Source: Ilyomonas sp963847085
Lineage (GTDB): Bacteria > Bacteroidota > Bacteroidia > Chitinophagales > Chitinophagaceae
Assembly (NCBI GenBank): GCA_963847085.1
Contig: CAWJYO010000010.1
Location: 186,001 to 250,000, forward strand
Direction: 5' to 3'
Length of the DNA: 64,000 nucleotides
Shown: positions 18,203 to 27,394 of the stretch, in pieces
Numbering within the stretch: the stretch's first letter is position 1
How the letters are laid out: each line of letters opens with the position of its first letter
Translations under genes and position numbers: made by a program
Notes under the pieces: generated by a model
The model's input: the letters and a program-made list of their open reading frames with translations, nothing else
What the model was told of the DNA's origin: nothing
Database searches by the model: none

Positions 18203-18430
18203 ACAAAACTTTTAAGTTCATGTAAGCTAATCAACGAATAACAGGTTTATATGTTACAGTTGTTAAACGGTGATATAGAATGATTAAAGGAACTGGCACG
18301 GAGAAGCAAACCTGACTTTCAGAAAGAGCAAGTGAAGTTGCAGAAGCTTTTGGATGTAAGAGGCTCGCCTATCTGAAATTTGCATTCAGAATTTTCAAGC
18401 ATTTGTTTTTATATTCTATAGCTATCTTAC

Positions 18431-20449
18431 TTACCAAATCTGAATCCTGTTCTTTTCAGGTACATACATTTTATTGCCGGGCTGCACATTGAATGTTTCA
18501 TAAAAATGAGCAGAATTCATCAGTGGGCCATTAACACGCCACAAAGGAGGAGAATGTGGATTGTTGTTAATCCAATAGCGTAAGAAAGCATCTTTCATTT
18601 TTACACGCCATATCCGCGCAACAGAAATAAAGAATCGTTGATCTGGTGTAAGGCCGCCAACCTTTGTTGTGTCTTGTCCTTCCTTGGTCATCTTAAAAGC
18701 ATCGTAAGCAACCGCAACGCCACTTATATCTGCTGTGTTTTCGCCAACTGTCATTGCACCTTTCACATGCACAGTATCTAAAACTGTGAATGTGTTATAA
18801 AGGTCAATTACCTGTTGTGTTTTAGCTTTGAACTTTGTATAATCATCTTTCGTCCACCAGTTTTTTACATTTCCATTCTTATCAAACTGCGCACCCTGGT
18901 CATCAAAAGTATGCGTCATCTCATGACCGATCACCATACCAATGCCGCCATAGTTCAATGCATCGTCAGCATTGTTATCAAAATAAGGCGATTGTAAAAT
19001 GGCTGCCGGAAAAACAATTTCGTTGGCTGAAGGATTGTTGTAAGCTGTAACCGTTGAAGGCGTGGTAAACCATTCTGACCTGTCAACAGGCTTATTCAAT
19101 TTGGCCAGTTGAAACTGGTAATTGTTAGCCGCAGCCGATACTATGTTTTCAAAGTATTTATCCTTTGCAATGGTTACGTTGCTGTAATCTCTCCACTTAT
19201 CAGGATAACCAATCTTCTTTGTGATAGCAAATAATTTTTCTTTTGCTTTTTGTTTTGTGCTGTCGGTCATCCAATCCAGTTTGTCTATTCTTGCTGAAAA
19301 CGCTTTTTGTAAGTTATTCACCAATTCCGATGCACGCTTTTTGGCATCTTCTGTAAAATATTTCTTCACATACAATTGTCCGAGTGCCTCGCCCAGATTT
19401 TGGTCAACTTCACTTGCCATTATCTCGCCACGCGTTTTTTGTACTGCCTGCCCTGTCAATGCTTTGTTGAACCCAAATGCAGCATCAATAAAAGGTTTGC
19501 TCAGTTCGTTTGCGTAATCACTGATGGAATAGGCTTTTAAATAGATTTTCCAGTCGCTGAGCGGAATAGTTTTTAAAGCTGTATTTAGCTTATCATAATA
19601 AGCAGGTTGCGATACATCAATCGAATCTGTTTTTGCACCGAGATCATTCAATACAGTTAACCAGCCAATATTGGGTTGTCGTTTTGCAAGAGCGGCAACG
19701 GACATTTTATTATAGTTTGCATTGATGTCTCGCAGTTCAATATTCGTTTTGTGTGAGGAAGCTATTTGTTTATCTATGTTATAAACAACATCCGCATTTT
19801 TAGTAGCGGTTGCAGAATCGCTGCCTGTTAATTCGAATAATTTAGCAAGATATATTTTGTAAGCCTGCTGAATGGCAACACTTGATGAATCGGTTTTGAA
19901 ATAATAATCTCGTTCCGGCAAGCCAATGCCGGTTTGATAAATATGCGCGATGTTCAGGCTGCTATTTTTATTATCAGGTCCCACACCAAAAGCTAAAATG
20001 GAAGTGTTGGACGCCTTTGCTTCATGGGCTGCAAACTTCAGTAAAGAAGCTACATCGCTGATGCTGTCAATGCGGTTCAATATGGGTTTGATGGGTTCAT
20101 AACCGCGTTTGTCAATGGTAGTTGTGTCCATGCCCGAAGCATAAAAATCACCGAGCTTTTGTTCAATAGTTCCCCCTTTGTTATCAGCTTTTGACACGCT
20201 ATCCAATATGCCCTGCAAACGCAATCGCTGCGGGTAGTTCATAAACATATACGCACCTACACCCGACTGCGAAGGCGGTATTTGCGCCGTGTCATACCAT
20301 TTTCCGTTGACATAATTGTAAAAGTTATCTCCGGGTTTGATAGAAGAATCTATCCCTTGTATCTGTATAGCAGATTCATTCTTATCCGAAGTGTTTTTGC
20401 ATGATACTAATATGAAAATTGTGGCAAAAACAAACAGTGATGTTTTCAT
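18431..20449 (-). CDS. pepO: M13 family zinc metallopeptidase (PepO/neprilysin type), lipoprotein
   Basis: Protein of 672 aa. The zinc site HExxH is in VIGHEMTHTFDDQGAQFD and the third ligand Glu in GENTADISGVAVAYDAF, both typical of M13 enzymes, which cut small peptides. The substrate-binding NAYYNP-like site is TAYNNPSANEIVFPAAIL. The start at 20449 gives MKTSLFVFATIFILVSCKN, a lipoprotein signal with Cys anchor, so the enzyme faces the periplasm or outside. The length matches the family (about 670-690 aa). A copy of the dispersed word at 20424 lies in the signal-peptide codons (FVFA). Confidence 0.93.
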   Translation of the reverse strand: MKTSLFVFATIFILVSCKNTSDKNESAIQIQGIDSSIKPGDNFYNYVNGKWYDTAQIPPSQSGVGAYMFMNYPQRLRLQGILDSVSKADNKGGTIEQKLGDFYASGMDTTTIDKRGYEPIKPILNRIDSISDVASLLKFAAHEAKASNTSILAFGVGPDNKNSSLNIAHIYQTGIGLPERDYYFKTDSSSVAIQQAYKIYLAKLFELTGSDSATATKNADVVYNIDKQIASSHKTNIELRDINANYNKMSVAALAKRQPNIGWLTVLNDLGAKTDSIDVSQPAYYDKLNTALKTIPLSDWKIYLKAYSISDYANELSKPFIDAAFGFNKALTGQAVQKTRGEIMASEVDQNLGEALGQLYVKKYFTEDAKKRASELVNNLQKAFSARIDKLDWMTDSTKQKAKEKLFAITKKIGYPDKWRDYSNVTIAKDKYFENIVSAAANNYQFQLAKLNKPVDRSEWFTTPSTVTAYNNPSANEIVFPAAILQSPYFDNNADDALNYGGIGMVIGHEMTHTFDDQGAQFDKNGNVKNWWTKDDYTKFKAKTQQVIDLYNTFTVLDTVHVKGAMTVGENTADISGVAVAYDAFKMTKEGQDTTKVGGLTPDQRFFISVARIWRVKMKDAFLRYWINNNPHSPPLWRVNGPLMNSAHFYETFNVQPGNKMYVPEKNRIQIW

Positions 20450-20525
20450 AAACAGATGTTTTGTAAAAGTAAGATAAGCAGCCATCCAATGGCTTTATGT
20501 TTATTTATGCAAGAATAATAAAATT

Positions 20526-20553
20526 GATGTTTGTTTTTGCCGAAATTAATTTG
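20526..20553 (+). repeat. Direct repeat left of the adhesin fragment
   Basis: This 28-bp block, GATGTTTGTTTTTGCCGAAA followed by TTAATTTG, matches 21294-21321 at 25 of 28 positions. It contains an intact copy of the dispersed word (20530-20540). The T9SS fragment lies exactly between the two blocks. Confidence 0.85.
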
Positions 20554-21204
20554 TATAACCTGAATAACGGCGCATATCAAAGCAGTAATGTTTTCAAAAA
20601 TTTGAAAGCAGGCGCCTATATTCTTACTGTTAAAGATGCGAACAATTGTATTATAAATATTCCTTCAACAAATATTACACAGCCTGCTGCAATTTCTATT
20701 GCCAGTACTGCAAAAAATGTAAGTTGCAAAAATGCTTCAGATGGTTCGATAACGGTTACTGCCGGCAAAGGAACAAGTCCTTATCAATATAGTTTGAATG
20801 GCGGCGCTTATCAAAGCAGCAATGTATTTAGCGGTTTGCCTGCGGGTACTTATATGGTTGCAGTTAGCGATGCAAAGGGCTGCGTTGCTATTGCAAAAAA
20901 TGATGTAAAAATAAAAAGCTCAAACAAGGCTTGTCCGATGACTTTCATATTGAACGATGATAAAAGTTTTGATGCAAAAGTTTATCCGAATCCTACTAAC
21001 AATACCTTTTCGCTGAACTTGAAAGGTTATGGAAATTCTATAGTTGAAATAAAACTTATGGATATGTATGGCAAAGAATTATTGAATGTAAAAGGGTCAG
21101 TCAATCATACATACTATTTCGGTGAAAATCTTGCAGCAGGTGTTTATTTCATTCAAGTAATACATGATTCAAATGCTAAAACTTTTAAAGTTATAAAGCA
21201 ATAA
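20527..21204 (+). pseudogene. C-terminal fragment of a T9SS-secreted SprB-repeat adhesin
   Basis: About 225 residues without signal peptide or N-terminal domains. One and a half SprB-type repeats are visible: NGAYQSSNVFKNLKAGAYIL, then GDGSITV-like sequence and NGGAYQSSNVFSGLPAGTYM. A T9SS type A sorting domain follows (KVYPNPTNNTFSLNL, then AAGVYFIQVIHDSNAKTFKV at the C-terminus). Complete proteins of this kind are exported, surface-attached or released, and usually exceed 1000 aa. Here the first repeat starts abruptly at a direct repeat carrying the dispersed word. The piece cannot be exported without a signal, so it is presumably a dead remnant or a recombination cassette. An ATG at 20527 inside the repeat keeps the frame open. 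Confidence 0.85.
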
Positions 21205-21293
21205 AATTGTAGGTGGTGTTTTAAAATTATGATGAAAACACAAGCCGTCCACCTGTGATAGATTAACACTACAAAGGCTCAGATTTCATAGAT

Positions 21294-21321
21294 GATGTTG
21301 TTTTTTGCCGAAATTAATTGG
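21294..21321 (+). repeat. Direct repeat right of the adhesin fragment
   Basis: Copy of 20526-20553 with three differences. The word is altered here to TTGTTTTTTGC. The stop codon of the next gene begins on its last base, so the repeat is flush with the boundary of the flanking gene. Confidence 0.85.
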
Positions 21322-21598
21322 CTAAACAGAGTGGCGGAGAATTTTTTCTTTAGCTTCCTGAGAGGTTATCACCGGAACGACTTCAAAATCTATAAGATCA
21401 TTCCAGTTGCTAATCCATTCCTGAAACTTCTCTATACTCTCGGCTTCCATTAACTGATAACAAGTAGAAACATCTTCCGTTATCCAGCTATTGATATAAG
21501 TTAAGTTGTGGGGCAGCAACCTTCCTTTTTCTTCCCAATCTTTTATACACCTCTTTTGCTTTTCCCTGCCTGAACTTTTCAATGACCATAAACTTCAT
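21322..21598 (-). pseudogene. DUF3303-like small protein, frameshifted
   Basis: The expected N-terminus MKFMVIEKFRQGKAKEVYK starts at 21598 in one frame. The body DWEEKGRLLPHNLTYINSW, then CYQLMEAESIEKFQEWI and LIDFEVVPVITSQEAKEK lies in another. One extra A in an AAAA run near 21556 separates them. The joined protein is about 90 aa and matches DUF3303-type small proteins (function unknown, ferredoxin-like dimeric fold). A homopolymer slip suggests a sequencing error rather than a dead gene. Confidence 0.75.
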
Positions 21599-21652
21599 AA
21601 TGGAGCTTCTTTTGGTGAATAAATATAAGAATGATGATAGCCGCATTTGCCT

Positions 21653-21787
21653 GAAATTTCAGTAGTGTATCACTTCGAATTTGTCCCGCAGATTTCGCTG
21701 ATTTGCGCAGATAGATGTATTGATCTGCGTGATTCTGCGCTATCTGCGGGACACTGTATTTTCACACTGAGACACTACCGAAATTCC
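21653..21787. repeat. Nested palindromic repeat
   Basis: Outer arms GAAATTTCAGTAGTGT (21653-21668) and ACACTACCGAAATTCC (21772-21787) are complementary at 14 of 16 positions. Inner arms TGTCCCGCAGAT (21682-21693) and ATCTGCGGGACA (21742-21753) are perfect. A related degenerate copy lies at 36986-37048. The right edge abuts a copy of the dispersed word (21789-21799). The 307-bp gap here holds only this element, the word and a terminator. Confidence 0.75.
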
Positions 21788-21850
21788 GGCAAAAACAAAA
21801 GCATAAAATTGTTGCTGAAGATGAGATATAAAAAAGGAGCAAAACAAAAC

Positions 21851-21888
21851 GCAGAAGGAGCCAACAGATTCTTGTTAGCTCCTTCTGC
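21851..21888 (-). terminator. Rho-independent-type terminator of the isomerase-like gene
   Basis: An 11-bp stem, GCAGAAGGAGC (21851-21861) and GCTCCTTCTGC (21878-21888), is followed on the minus strand by a T-rich run. It sits just after the stop of the gene at 21906. Confidence 0.8.
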
Positions 21889-21905
21889 TTGCATTGGTAT
21901 TATGA

Positions 21906-22862
21906 TTATGCCAGCATCTTCTTCAAATAATTATAACTGTTGGTTACGTTTTGTATGGGTTGCGGTGCGCCATCCTGCTCCACAAAAAAGTACTTCAAAC
22001 CCGATTCGCCTGCATTGTCAAAAGCATGTTTAAAATCAACCACGCCCGTTCCCACTTCCGCAGGATTCATGTTGGTTTTATCAAGGTCTTTTACATGCCA
22101 AAGCGGAAAACGCCCGGGATGCAATTTGAACAATGCAACAGGGTCTTGCTTTGCTTTTGTAGCCCAGGCAAGGTCAAGTTCCATTTTTACAAGGTCTTTG
22201 TCAGTATTGTTCAGAATATAATCAAACGGGCGATGACCTTCCACTTCATCAAACTCGGTGGTGTGGTTATGATAGGCAAACTGAACTCCGTTTTTCTTAC
22301 AGGCTTCGCCCGATTTGCTAAACACTTCCACTGCTTTTTTAATTTCATCCAACGTGCTTACCGGAATACTTGAACAAACCAGGTAGCTCAATCCGCCTTC
22401 GGCAGCATCATCAGCCAGTTGCTGATAATCGTCTGTAAGGTTGAGTGTTTTAGGTGCATTTTTCATCTTGTCAAAATAGCCTTTTATTCTTGCAGAGTCA
22501 TCCGCCGTTTTTGCCATCTTCATTATCTGTGCCATGGTAAACGGTGCGCCACCCACATGCGCCGAGCGCCAGTGCAAACCTGCATCTTTCACCATCGCAG
22601 CAAACTCTTTGGGTTTGTAACCGTAGAAGTTTCCTTTGCCCGATCCTGCACTTTCCACTTCCTTATAACCAATGGCTGCCAGCTTTTGTAGTGTACCCTT
22701 TGTATCAGTGGTCATCAGATCACCCAAAGTGTACAGTTGAAGACCAATAGGTATTGCAGCCTTGTTTTCAAAAAAATCGTTAGCTCGCACAAGTTTTGGC
22801 AACACCAGACTTGTTAAGGCAAACATGCCCGATTGCTGCAAAAATTTTCTTCTGTTTGTCAT
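21906..22862 (-). CDS. Sugar phosphate isomerase/epimerase-like TIM-barrel protein, Tat-type signal
   Basis: Protein of 318 aa of the xylose-isomerase-like (AP endonuclease 2) TIM-barrel family. The N-terminus NRRKFLQQSGMFALTSLVLP has a twin-arginine-type signal, pointing to export of the folded protein. Metal-site and barrel motifs include GYKEVESAG, HWRSAHVGGAP, FAYHNHTTEFDE and VKMELDLAWATKAKQDP, followed by WHVKDLDK and FVEQDGAPQ near the end. Members often act in breakdown of inositols or modified sugars. It has its own terminator and stands alone. Confidence 0.85.
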   Translation of the reverse strand: MTNRRKFLQQSGMFALTSLVLPKLVRANDFFENKAAIPIGLQLYTLGDLMTTDTKGTLQKLAAIGYKEVESAGSGKGNFYGYKPKEFAAMVKDAGLHWRSAHVGGAPFTMAQIMKMAKTADDSARIKGYFDKMKNAPKTLNLTDDYQQLADDAAEGGLSYLVCSSIPVSTLDEIKKAVEVFSKSGEACKKNGVQFAYHNHTTEFDEVEGHRPFDYILNNTDKDLVKMELDLAWATKAKQDPVALFKLHPGRFPLWHVKDLDKTNMNPAEVGTGVVDFKHAFDNAGESGLKYFFVEQDGAPQPIQNVTNSYNYLKKMLA

Positions 22863-22974
22863 GGCAAAGTTTTTAAAGTTAAAAAGATAATGAATAGACG
22901 TGCTAACTTACGGATAAGTTTTTATTTCTTTCTAAAGTGAATTTTAAACTTCTTCTCCACAATATTTTTTAAAT

Positions 22975-24649
22975 TCACTTCTCTTCGTCCAGCTTCAATA
23001 CAATATGGTTATTTGTTGGTTGAATTTTAAATGATGTGCTATTTGCCGACTTTTCAAACCTGCCCTCATTAGCAGTAACTGCATAAGTAAATCCATCAAA
23101 TTGGCAAGCAATGTTTTTTGGTTGAATGTTGACAAAAGGCAATTGTGCATTAGCAACAGCAGAAAAATCCAGATACCAATTTATTGGTGACGTACTTTCT
23201 AAACGAATTGTACATATTCTTTCATCACAATCAACTATAAACTTTTCCTGCGCTGATTGTAATTGCCATACAATTTCTAAATCACCATATTTGTTTTTGC
23301 GCACTTTTACATCTTCGCCTTTCAATAAAACATCTTTGCCATTTATAATTGCTTTACAACGCAAGCCGGCAAACAGGTTATTGTCGCTCCATAAATAACC
23401 ATCTACAAACGGCAGTGTGAAAAACTTACATTCATTTTCTGTTACCGGTTTTGTTTCATAGACCGATGGAAAATTTTCATTGAACAAATGAACATCCCGA
23501 ATGCGCAAGCTGCCATCTTCCCACAAAAAATTCATACGATAAAAACGACTGTCATACCAAACCGTTTTCTTATTGCTTCGCTCTACATCTCTATTTACCG
23601 TAACAGCCGTTGGTGGCGTCAATTTATAATGATGCACTAAACCATTTGCCTGATTCTCCTAATGTTTGTACAACAATTTTATGTTCATCACGCAGCTTTG
23701 CAATCAATGGCATTTGTATTTCAAATCCCTTTTGCATGGCTTTCCATGTAAAAGAATTTTCCTGTCCTGCCTGTGTGTAAGCAAAAGCCAAAGGTTCGCC
23801 ATCAATCATCTGCTGAAAAAACCAATGTACCCATGCAGAATCGCCGCCGCCAAATGCATACACAGGTTCTAATGTTACCACGCCCTGCCGTTCATTACCC
23901 AAACCATTATCATACTGTCGAACAGGGTCGCTGCCCAGCATCCTGAAAACAGGAACGGGTATTTGTTTTGCCCTATTTTGTGCGGGCATATATGCATTCT
24001 GTTTACTAGGATAGTAGGCCTGATTCCAATAACCGCCCCACAATGTATAACCATCAGTGCCATACTGGTCTTTGCAATTTGCTGATGCAACAATGTGATA
24101 CTTTTCGTGCATGTAGTTAAGCGAATACGCATCTATAAACCACGAGCTCACCGATGCCAGGTAATAACCAAAAATCTTTTTAAAATCAGCCATGTAAGTA
24201 TCCACCAGCTTTATGCGTTCCGCCTGCGTATAACCTGTAGAAAAACCAATGTTTGCACGCCAGTCCCAAGGGTATCTTCCGCGCCATTGCAAGCCCGCAT
24301 GTTCAACCAGCGGTTGCGGAATTTCCCACCATGCACCAATTTCAAATTCATCTTTTGGCAAACGGCGCAACAGCTTTTGGTAACGGCTGTCCATCAGCGC
24401 ATCATACTGCAATAAAAAGGTTCCCTTCAAATGGTATTGCTTTAATATCTCTACCTGTTTTACCACCGTTTGGTACAAAACATCTTCTGTAATGCCCGAA
24501 TCTCTTGGCTCCAGAAGGCGAATAAAATTTACAATGTTTACAATGCGTGGTGCAGATGATTTTGTTGTATGGCTAACCATTTGTGCCGATGAAGAACTGG
24601 CAAAGCAGATACAGGCAAGCAAACAATAACCAGTAAAATAAAGCTTCAT
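22975..24649 (-). pseudogene. Exported protein of unknown family, apparently one gene split by a frameshift
   Basis: The 5' part (23624-24649, 341 aa) has a signal peptide (MKLYFTGYCLLACICFASSSSA). Its body has the look of a polysaccharide-deacetylase-like barrel: ITEDVLYQTVVKQVEILKQY, LPKDEFEIGAWWEIPQP and SSWFIDAYSLNYMHEKY. The 3' part (22975-23637, 220 aa) is a beta-rich domain (LTPPTAVTVNRDVERSNKKT). They overlap by 14 bp, and the first ends at GKWF just where the second enters, suggesting a one-base indel near 23630 in a protein of about 550 aa. If the two ORFs are real, they are translationally coupled. No precise function can be given. Confidence 0.6.
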
Positions 24650-24928
24650 TTTTGCAATAATATTTTATGATGCAACTGTTGCTGAGCAAGATAGAGTTTT
24701 TGTTTTGTGTGATAATGTTTTGGGCTGTCAGCAGTTGAATATCTATGATGCTGGTGTTCCGGCTATTCGCTGCTACTCCGCCACAAAGCCAAGGCACAAA
24801 TCTTCAGCGGGGTATTCGCTTCTATCCGGCAGCCCTTTTTGCTTCTATCATCATCTTTCAGAGAGACCGATGATACAATTGAAAGTGGTGTGAAGTTGGA
24901 AAACTTCAGTGGTATGAGAGAAAATAAA

Positions 24929-24954
24929 AAAGGACAGTTTTTCAACTGTCCTTT
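24929..24954 (-). terminator. Hairpin terminator, leftward
   Basis: An 11-bp stem, AAAGGACAGTT and AACTGTCCTTT, with a 4-nt loop is followed on the minus strand by TTTATTTTC. It ends the candidate small RNA; the rhlE stop lies 478 bp upstream. Confidence 0.8.
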
Positions 24955-25135
24955 CTCGCAAGGATTAACTCCAAAAGACGAAATAATAAATCTAAATAAC
25001 TAATAAAACTGGTAACTAATAAAAGTAACTAATAAATAAATAACTAATAAAAGTAACAAATTAACTAATAACAAATAAAAGTAACAAATTAACTAAATAA
25101 ATAAATGACTAAAACGAGACGGGAGCTAATCGCTT
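24929..25135 (-). ncRNA. Candidate small RNA with A/T-rich tandem repeats
   Basis: A Bacteroidota-type promoter (25142-25171, minus strand) would start a transcript near 25135. It would run leftward to a strong hairpin at 24929-24954. The about 207-nt product begins with a mixed segment (GCGATTAGCTCCCGTCTCG). It continues through direct repeats of TTAGTTACTTTTATTAGTTA type (24995-25105) and ends CCTTGCGAGAAAGGACAG. It has no start codon and many stops in all frames. I cannot assign it to a known RNA family. It could instead be a decayed leader. Confidence 0.4.
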
Positions 25136-25141
25136 GCGGTG

Positions 25142-25171
25142 CAAACATACACCGTAAACTTCAATTTCCAA
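25142..25171 (-). promoter_or_regulatory. Bacteroidota-type promoter of the candidate small RNA
   Basis: On the minus strand TATGTTTG (plus 25142-25149) matches the -7 consensus TAnnTTTG. A TTGG (25168-25171) lies 18 bp upstream at the -33 position. The spacing fits the known Bacteroidota sigma factor layout. Confidence 0.55.
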
Positions 25172-25341
25172 TACCTTTTTGATATTTTTTAATTTCTGTC
25201 TTTTCGGTTCCTGAATCATCTCTCAACAAGCACGAGGCGGCGATTGAGTGAGAGATGATTCTTTGCAATTTGTAACTTGTTTCGATCTTCGCTTCCCTTT
25301 TCCCGCTTAAATTGACATTTCGAACACCTGTGCTTGCAAAC

Positions 25342-25383
25342 TTTATAACATAGGTGCTGGCATGCCAGCACCTATGTTATAAA
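25342..25383. repeat. 42-bp perfect palindrome downstream of rhlE
   Basis: Every position pairs around the centre GGCATGCC (25359-25366), with outer arms TTTATAACATAGGTGCTGGC. No T-run follows on either strand, so it is a poor intrinsic terminator. It may be a dispersed palindromic repeat or a protein-binding site. Confidence 0.85.
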
Positions 25384-25431
25384 TAAATTGTAGTTGCCTG
25401 AATGTTTCCTTAGAATGCTTACAAGCTGCCA

Positions 25432-26679
25432 TTATACGTTCACCAGCGGCCCTCTTCTTTTAATAAAAGAAATTTCTTTTGGCTTAGTATAAGTATGTTG
25501 TGAATGGCTGTTGTTATTGTTTGCGCGTTGAACAGTTTCAACAGCGTGTAACACCTTATAGGGATGTTCTTCTACTACCGGGATGGTTTGTGCCGTAAGG
25601 CGGACAATATCCTTTAAGTAGGCTTTCTCCTCCCTGTCGCAAAAAGAAAATGCCTTACCGCTCGCACCAGCGCGTCCTGTACGACCAATGCGGTGTACAT
25701 ACGTTTCAGGCACATTCGGCAGATCAAAATTAATAACGTGTGTAAGGTTATCTACATCAATACCGCGGGCTGCAATATCGGTAGCTACCAATACCTTCAA
25801 CCTGCCGCTTTTAAAGTTATCCAAAGCACGCTGCCTTGCATTCTGTACCTTGTCGCCGTGAATGGCATCAGCTTTAATATTTGCTTTGTTCAGTGCTTTG
25901 GCTATGCGGTCGGCACCATGCTTGGTGCGTGCAAACACCAGCGAGCGCTTGATGTTATTTTCCTGTAACAAATGCTGCAGCAGCATTTGTTTGTCCTTCT
26001 TATTCACCATATACACCGATTGGTTTATCGTTTCTACGGTAGAGGAAACCGGCGTTACCACTATTTGCACAGGTTGCCGTAAGAGCACATTGGCAAGGCT
26101 TTGTATTTGCGGTGGCATAGTCGCAGAAAAAAACAAGGTTTGTTTTTGCACAGGAAGTATCTGAATTACTTTCTTTACATCGTTGATAAAACCCATGTCA
26201 AGCATACGGTCTGCTTCATCAAGCACAAACATTTCAAGATAGTCCAGATGTACATATCCTTGCCGGATAAGATCGAGCAGGCGGCCCGGTGTTGCTATTA
26301 ATATGTCCACACCGCTTCTAATAGATATTACCTGCTGGGCTTGCGGTACGCCGCCATAAATTACCTGGTGCTTTAGCCCGGTGTACCTGCCATAGGCTGT
26401 AAAGCTTTCATCTATCTGCATAGCCAGTTCACGGGTAGGCGTAAGAACCAGTCCGCGGGTATAGCGGTAGCCCCCGATTTTCTCTTTACAAAGATTTTGA
26501 AGCATTGGTATGGCAAACGCTGCTGTTTTTCCGGTACCAGTTTGGGCACAGCCCAAAATGTCTTTTCCCTGCAGGGCTACCGGTATGGCTTGCTGCTGTA
26601 TGGGTGTTGGTGAATTATATCCTTCCGTCTTAAGGGCCTTTAAAATTGGCTCTATAAGACCTAATTGTTGAAAACTCAA
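25432..26679 (-). CDS. rhlE: DEAD-box RNA helicase (RhlE type)
   Basis: Protein of 415 aa, an ATP-dependent RNA unwinding protein involved in ribosome assembly, RNA turnover and cold adaptation. Motifs in order: Q motif SPTPIQQQAIP (about residues 20-30), AQTGTGKTAAF (motif I), PTRELAMQI (Ia), LDEADRML (II), FFSATMP (III), ATDIAARGIDVDN (V) and HRIGRTGRAG (VI). The C-terminal tail is short and basic, as in RhlE relatives. It is monocistronic with long non-coding regions on both sides. A copy of the dispersed word at 26139 is read as QKQT directly before motif III. Confidence 0.93.
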   Translation of the reverse strand: MSFQQLGLIEPILKALKTEGYNSPTPIQQQAIPVALQGKDILGCAQTGTGKTAAFAIPMLQNLCKEKIGGYRYTRGLVLTPTRELAMQIDESFTAYGRYTGLKHQVIYGGVPQAQQVISIRSGVDILIATPGRLLDLIRQGYVHLDYLEMFVLDEADRMLDMGFINDVKKVIQILPVQKQTLFFSATMPPQIQSLANVLLRQPVQIVVTPVSSTVETINQSVYMVNKKDKQMLLQHLLQENNIKRSLVFARTKHGADRIAKALNKANIKADAIHGDKVQNARQRALDNFKSGRLKVLVATDIAARGIDVDNLTHVINFDLPNVPETYVHRIGRTGRAGASGKAFSFCDREEKAYLKDIVRLTAQTIPVVEEHPYKVLHAVETVQRANNNNSHSQHTYTKPKEISFIKRRGPLVNV

Positions 26680-27394
26680 AATAATAAAAAATTAAAAGTC
26701 ATAAATGTCAACGTCTATCCTTTGCGAATTAAACTCATAAAGAAAGCGTTGTGATTGTGTTGTAATGCCCACGTTATTCCTGTTATCTAACGAAGCTGGA
26801 GAAGAAGATAATTCAATAGCAAAAGGAGTAATTGAGTAATAAGATTGCGAATGTACGTCATTATATGATAATGGTTTGTAAAAGAGTAAAACGTTCAGCA
26901 GAGTGTACAGAAAAATAAGTTTAAGTACAGAGAATCGAAGGACAATCTGCGATACGAATTTGAACCTGTTTGCAACTCGTAAATCTTACATCGCAGCGGG
27001 ATTTTTATGCCATAGCTTTATATCCCGTAGTCTCCGCCTATGTTGACCACGAGCAAGACCCATGATTTGGAGCAAAACAAAAACCCCTAAACTCAAAATA
27101 CATGCAGTTACACCAAAACCATCAAGGCGAAAAAGCAATTCATAACAGCATTACAAAAGGTTAATCAAAGAACCGTGAACGGATGGGCTGTTATCATCCG
27201 TTCACGGTTCTTTTTTGTTACTTTTTTCCATCAAGGGAAAAAGTAAAATAGCGATTTAAAGTAGAGCAAATATTTATACTGAAGATTTGTTTATGCCATA
27301 ATTTGGTAGAAGACTATGCAACAAGAACATTTACTTTTATATTATAGTAAGACGAAGCACGATAAAACAATATTTTTGAAGCAAACACAAACCA
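26680..27394. other. 715-bp non-coding region with a possible leader peptide and a strong terminator
   Basis: No long ORF is seen. A 20-codon ORF from 27102 (MQLHQNHQGEKAIHNSITKG) ends directly before a 19-bp-stem terminator (27167-27216) pointing rightward, 180 bp before the M28 peptidase gene. Whether this is the tail of a small RNA, a leader or chance cannot be decided from sequence. The rest is plain A/T-rich DNA. Confidence 0.5.
27167..27216 (+). terminator. Strong rho-independent terminator
   Basis: A perfect 19-bp stem (27167-27185 with 27195-27213), core GAACCGTGAACGGATG, has a 9-nt loop. It runs into six T on the plus strand. No plus-strand gene precedes it within the gap, so something untranslated is transcribed toward it. 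Confidence 0.9.

Larger units (their letters stand above)
24650..25431. other. 782-bp non-coding region between RhlE and the 22975-24649 locus
   Basis: No protein gene is seen. It holds a GC-richer patch at about 24750-24850 that I do not recognise. It also holds a candidate small RNA with its own terminator and promoter (24929-25171), an inverted repeat GAATCATCTCTCA/TGAGAGATGATTC (25213-25225 and 25249-25261), and a 42-bp perfect palindrome at 25342-25383. Confidence 0.7.

Noticed and set aside
18283..18378. Frame reading ELARRSKPDFQKEQVKLQKL in the 228-bp gap after the hypothetical gene
   Set aside because: It is preceded by an in-frame stop and lacks a start codon. Composition looks coding, but 29 residues are too few to call.
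24995..25105. Possible CRISPR-like array of short repeats
   Set aside because: The units are A/T-only, overlap each other, have variable length and no distinct spacers, and no cas genes are near.
24929..25135. Candidate small RNA as 6S RNA or tmRNA
   Set aside because: Long A/T-only tandem repeats and lack of the expected closed stem or tag-coding region do not fit either.
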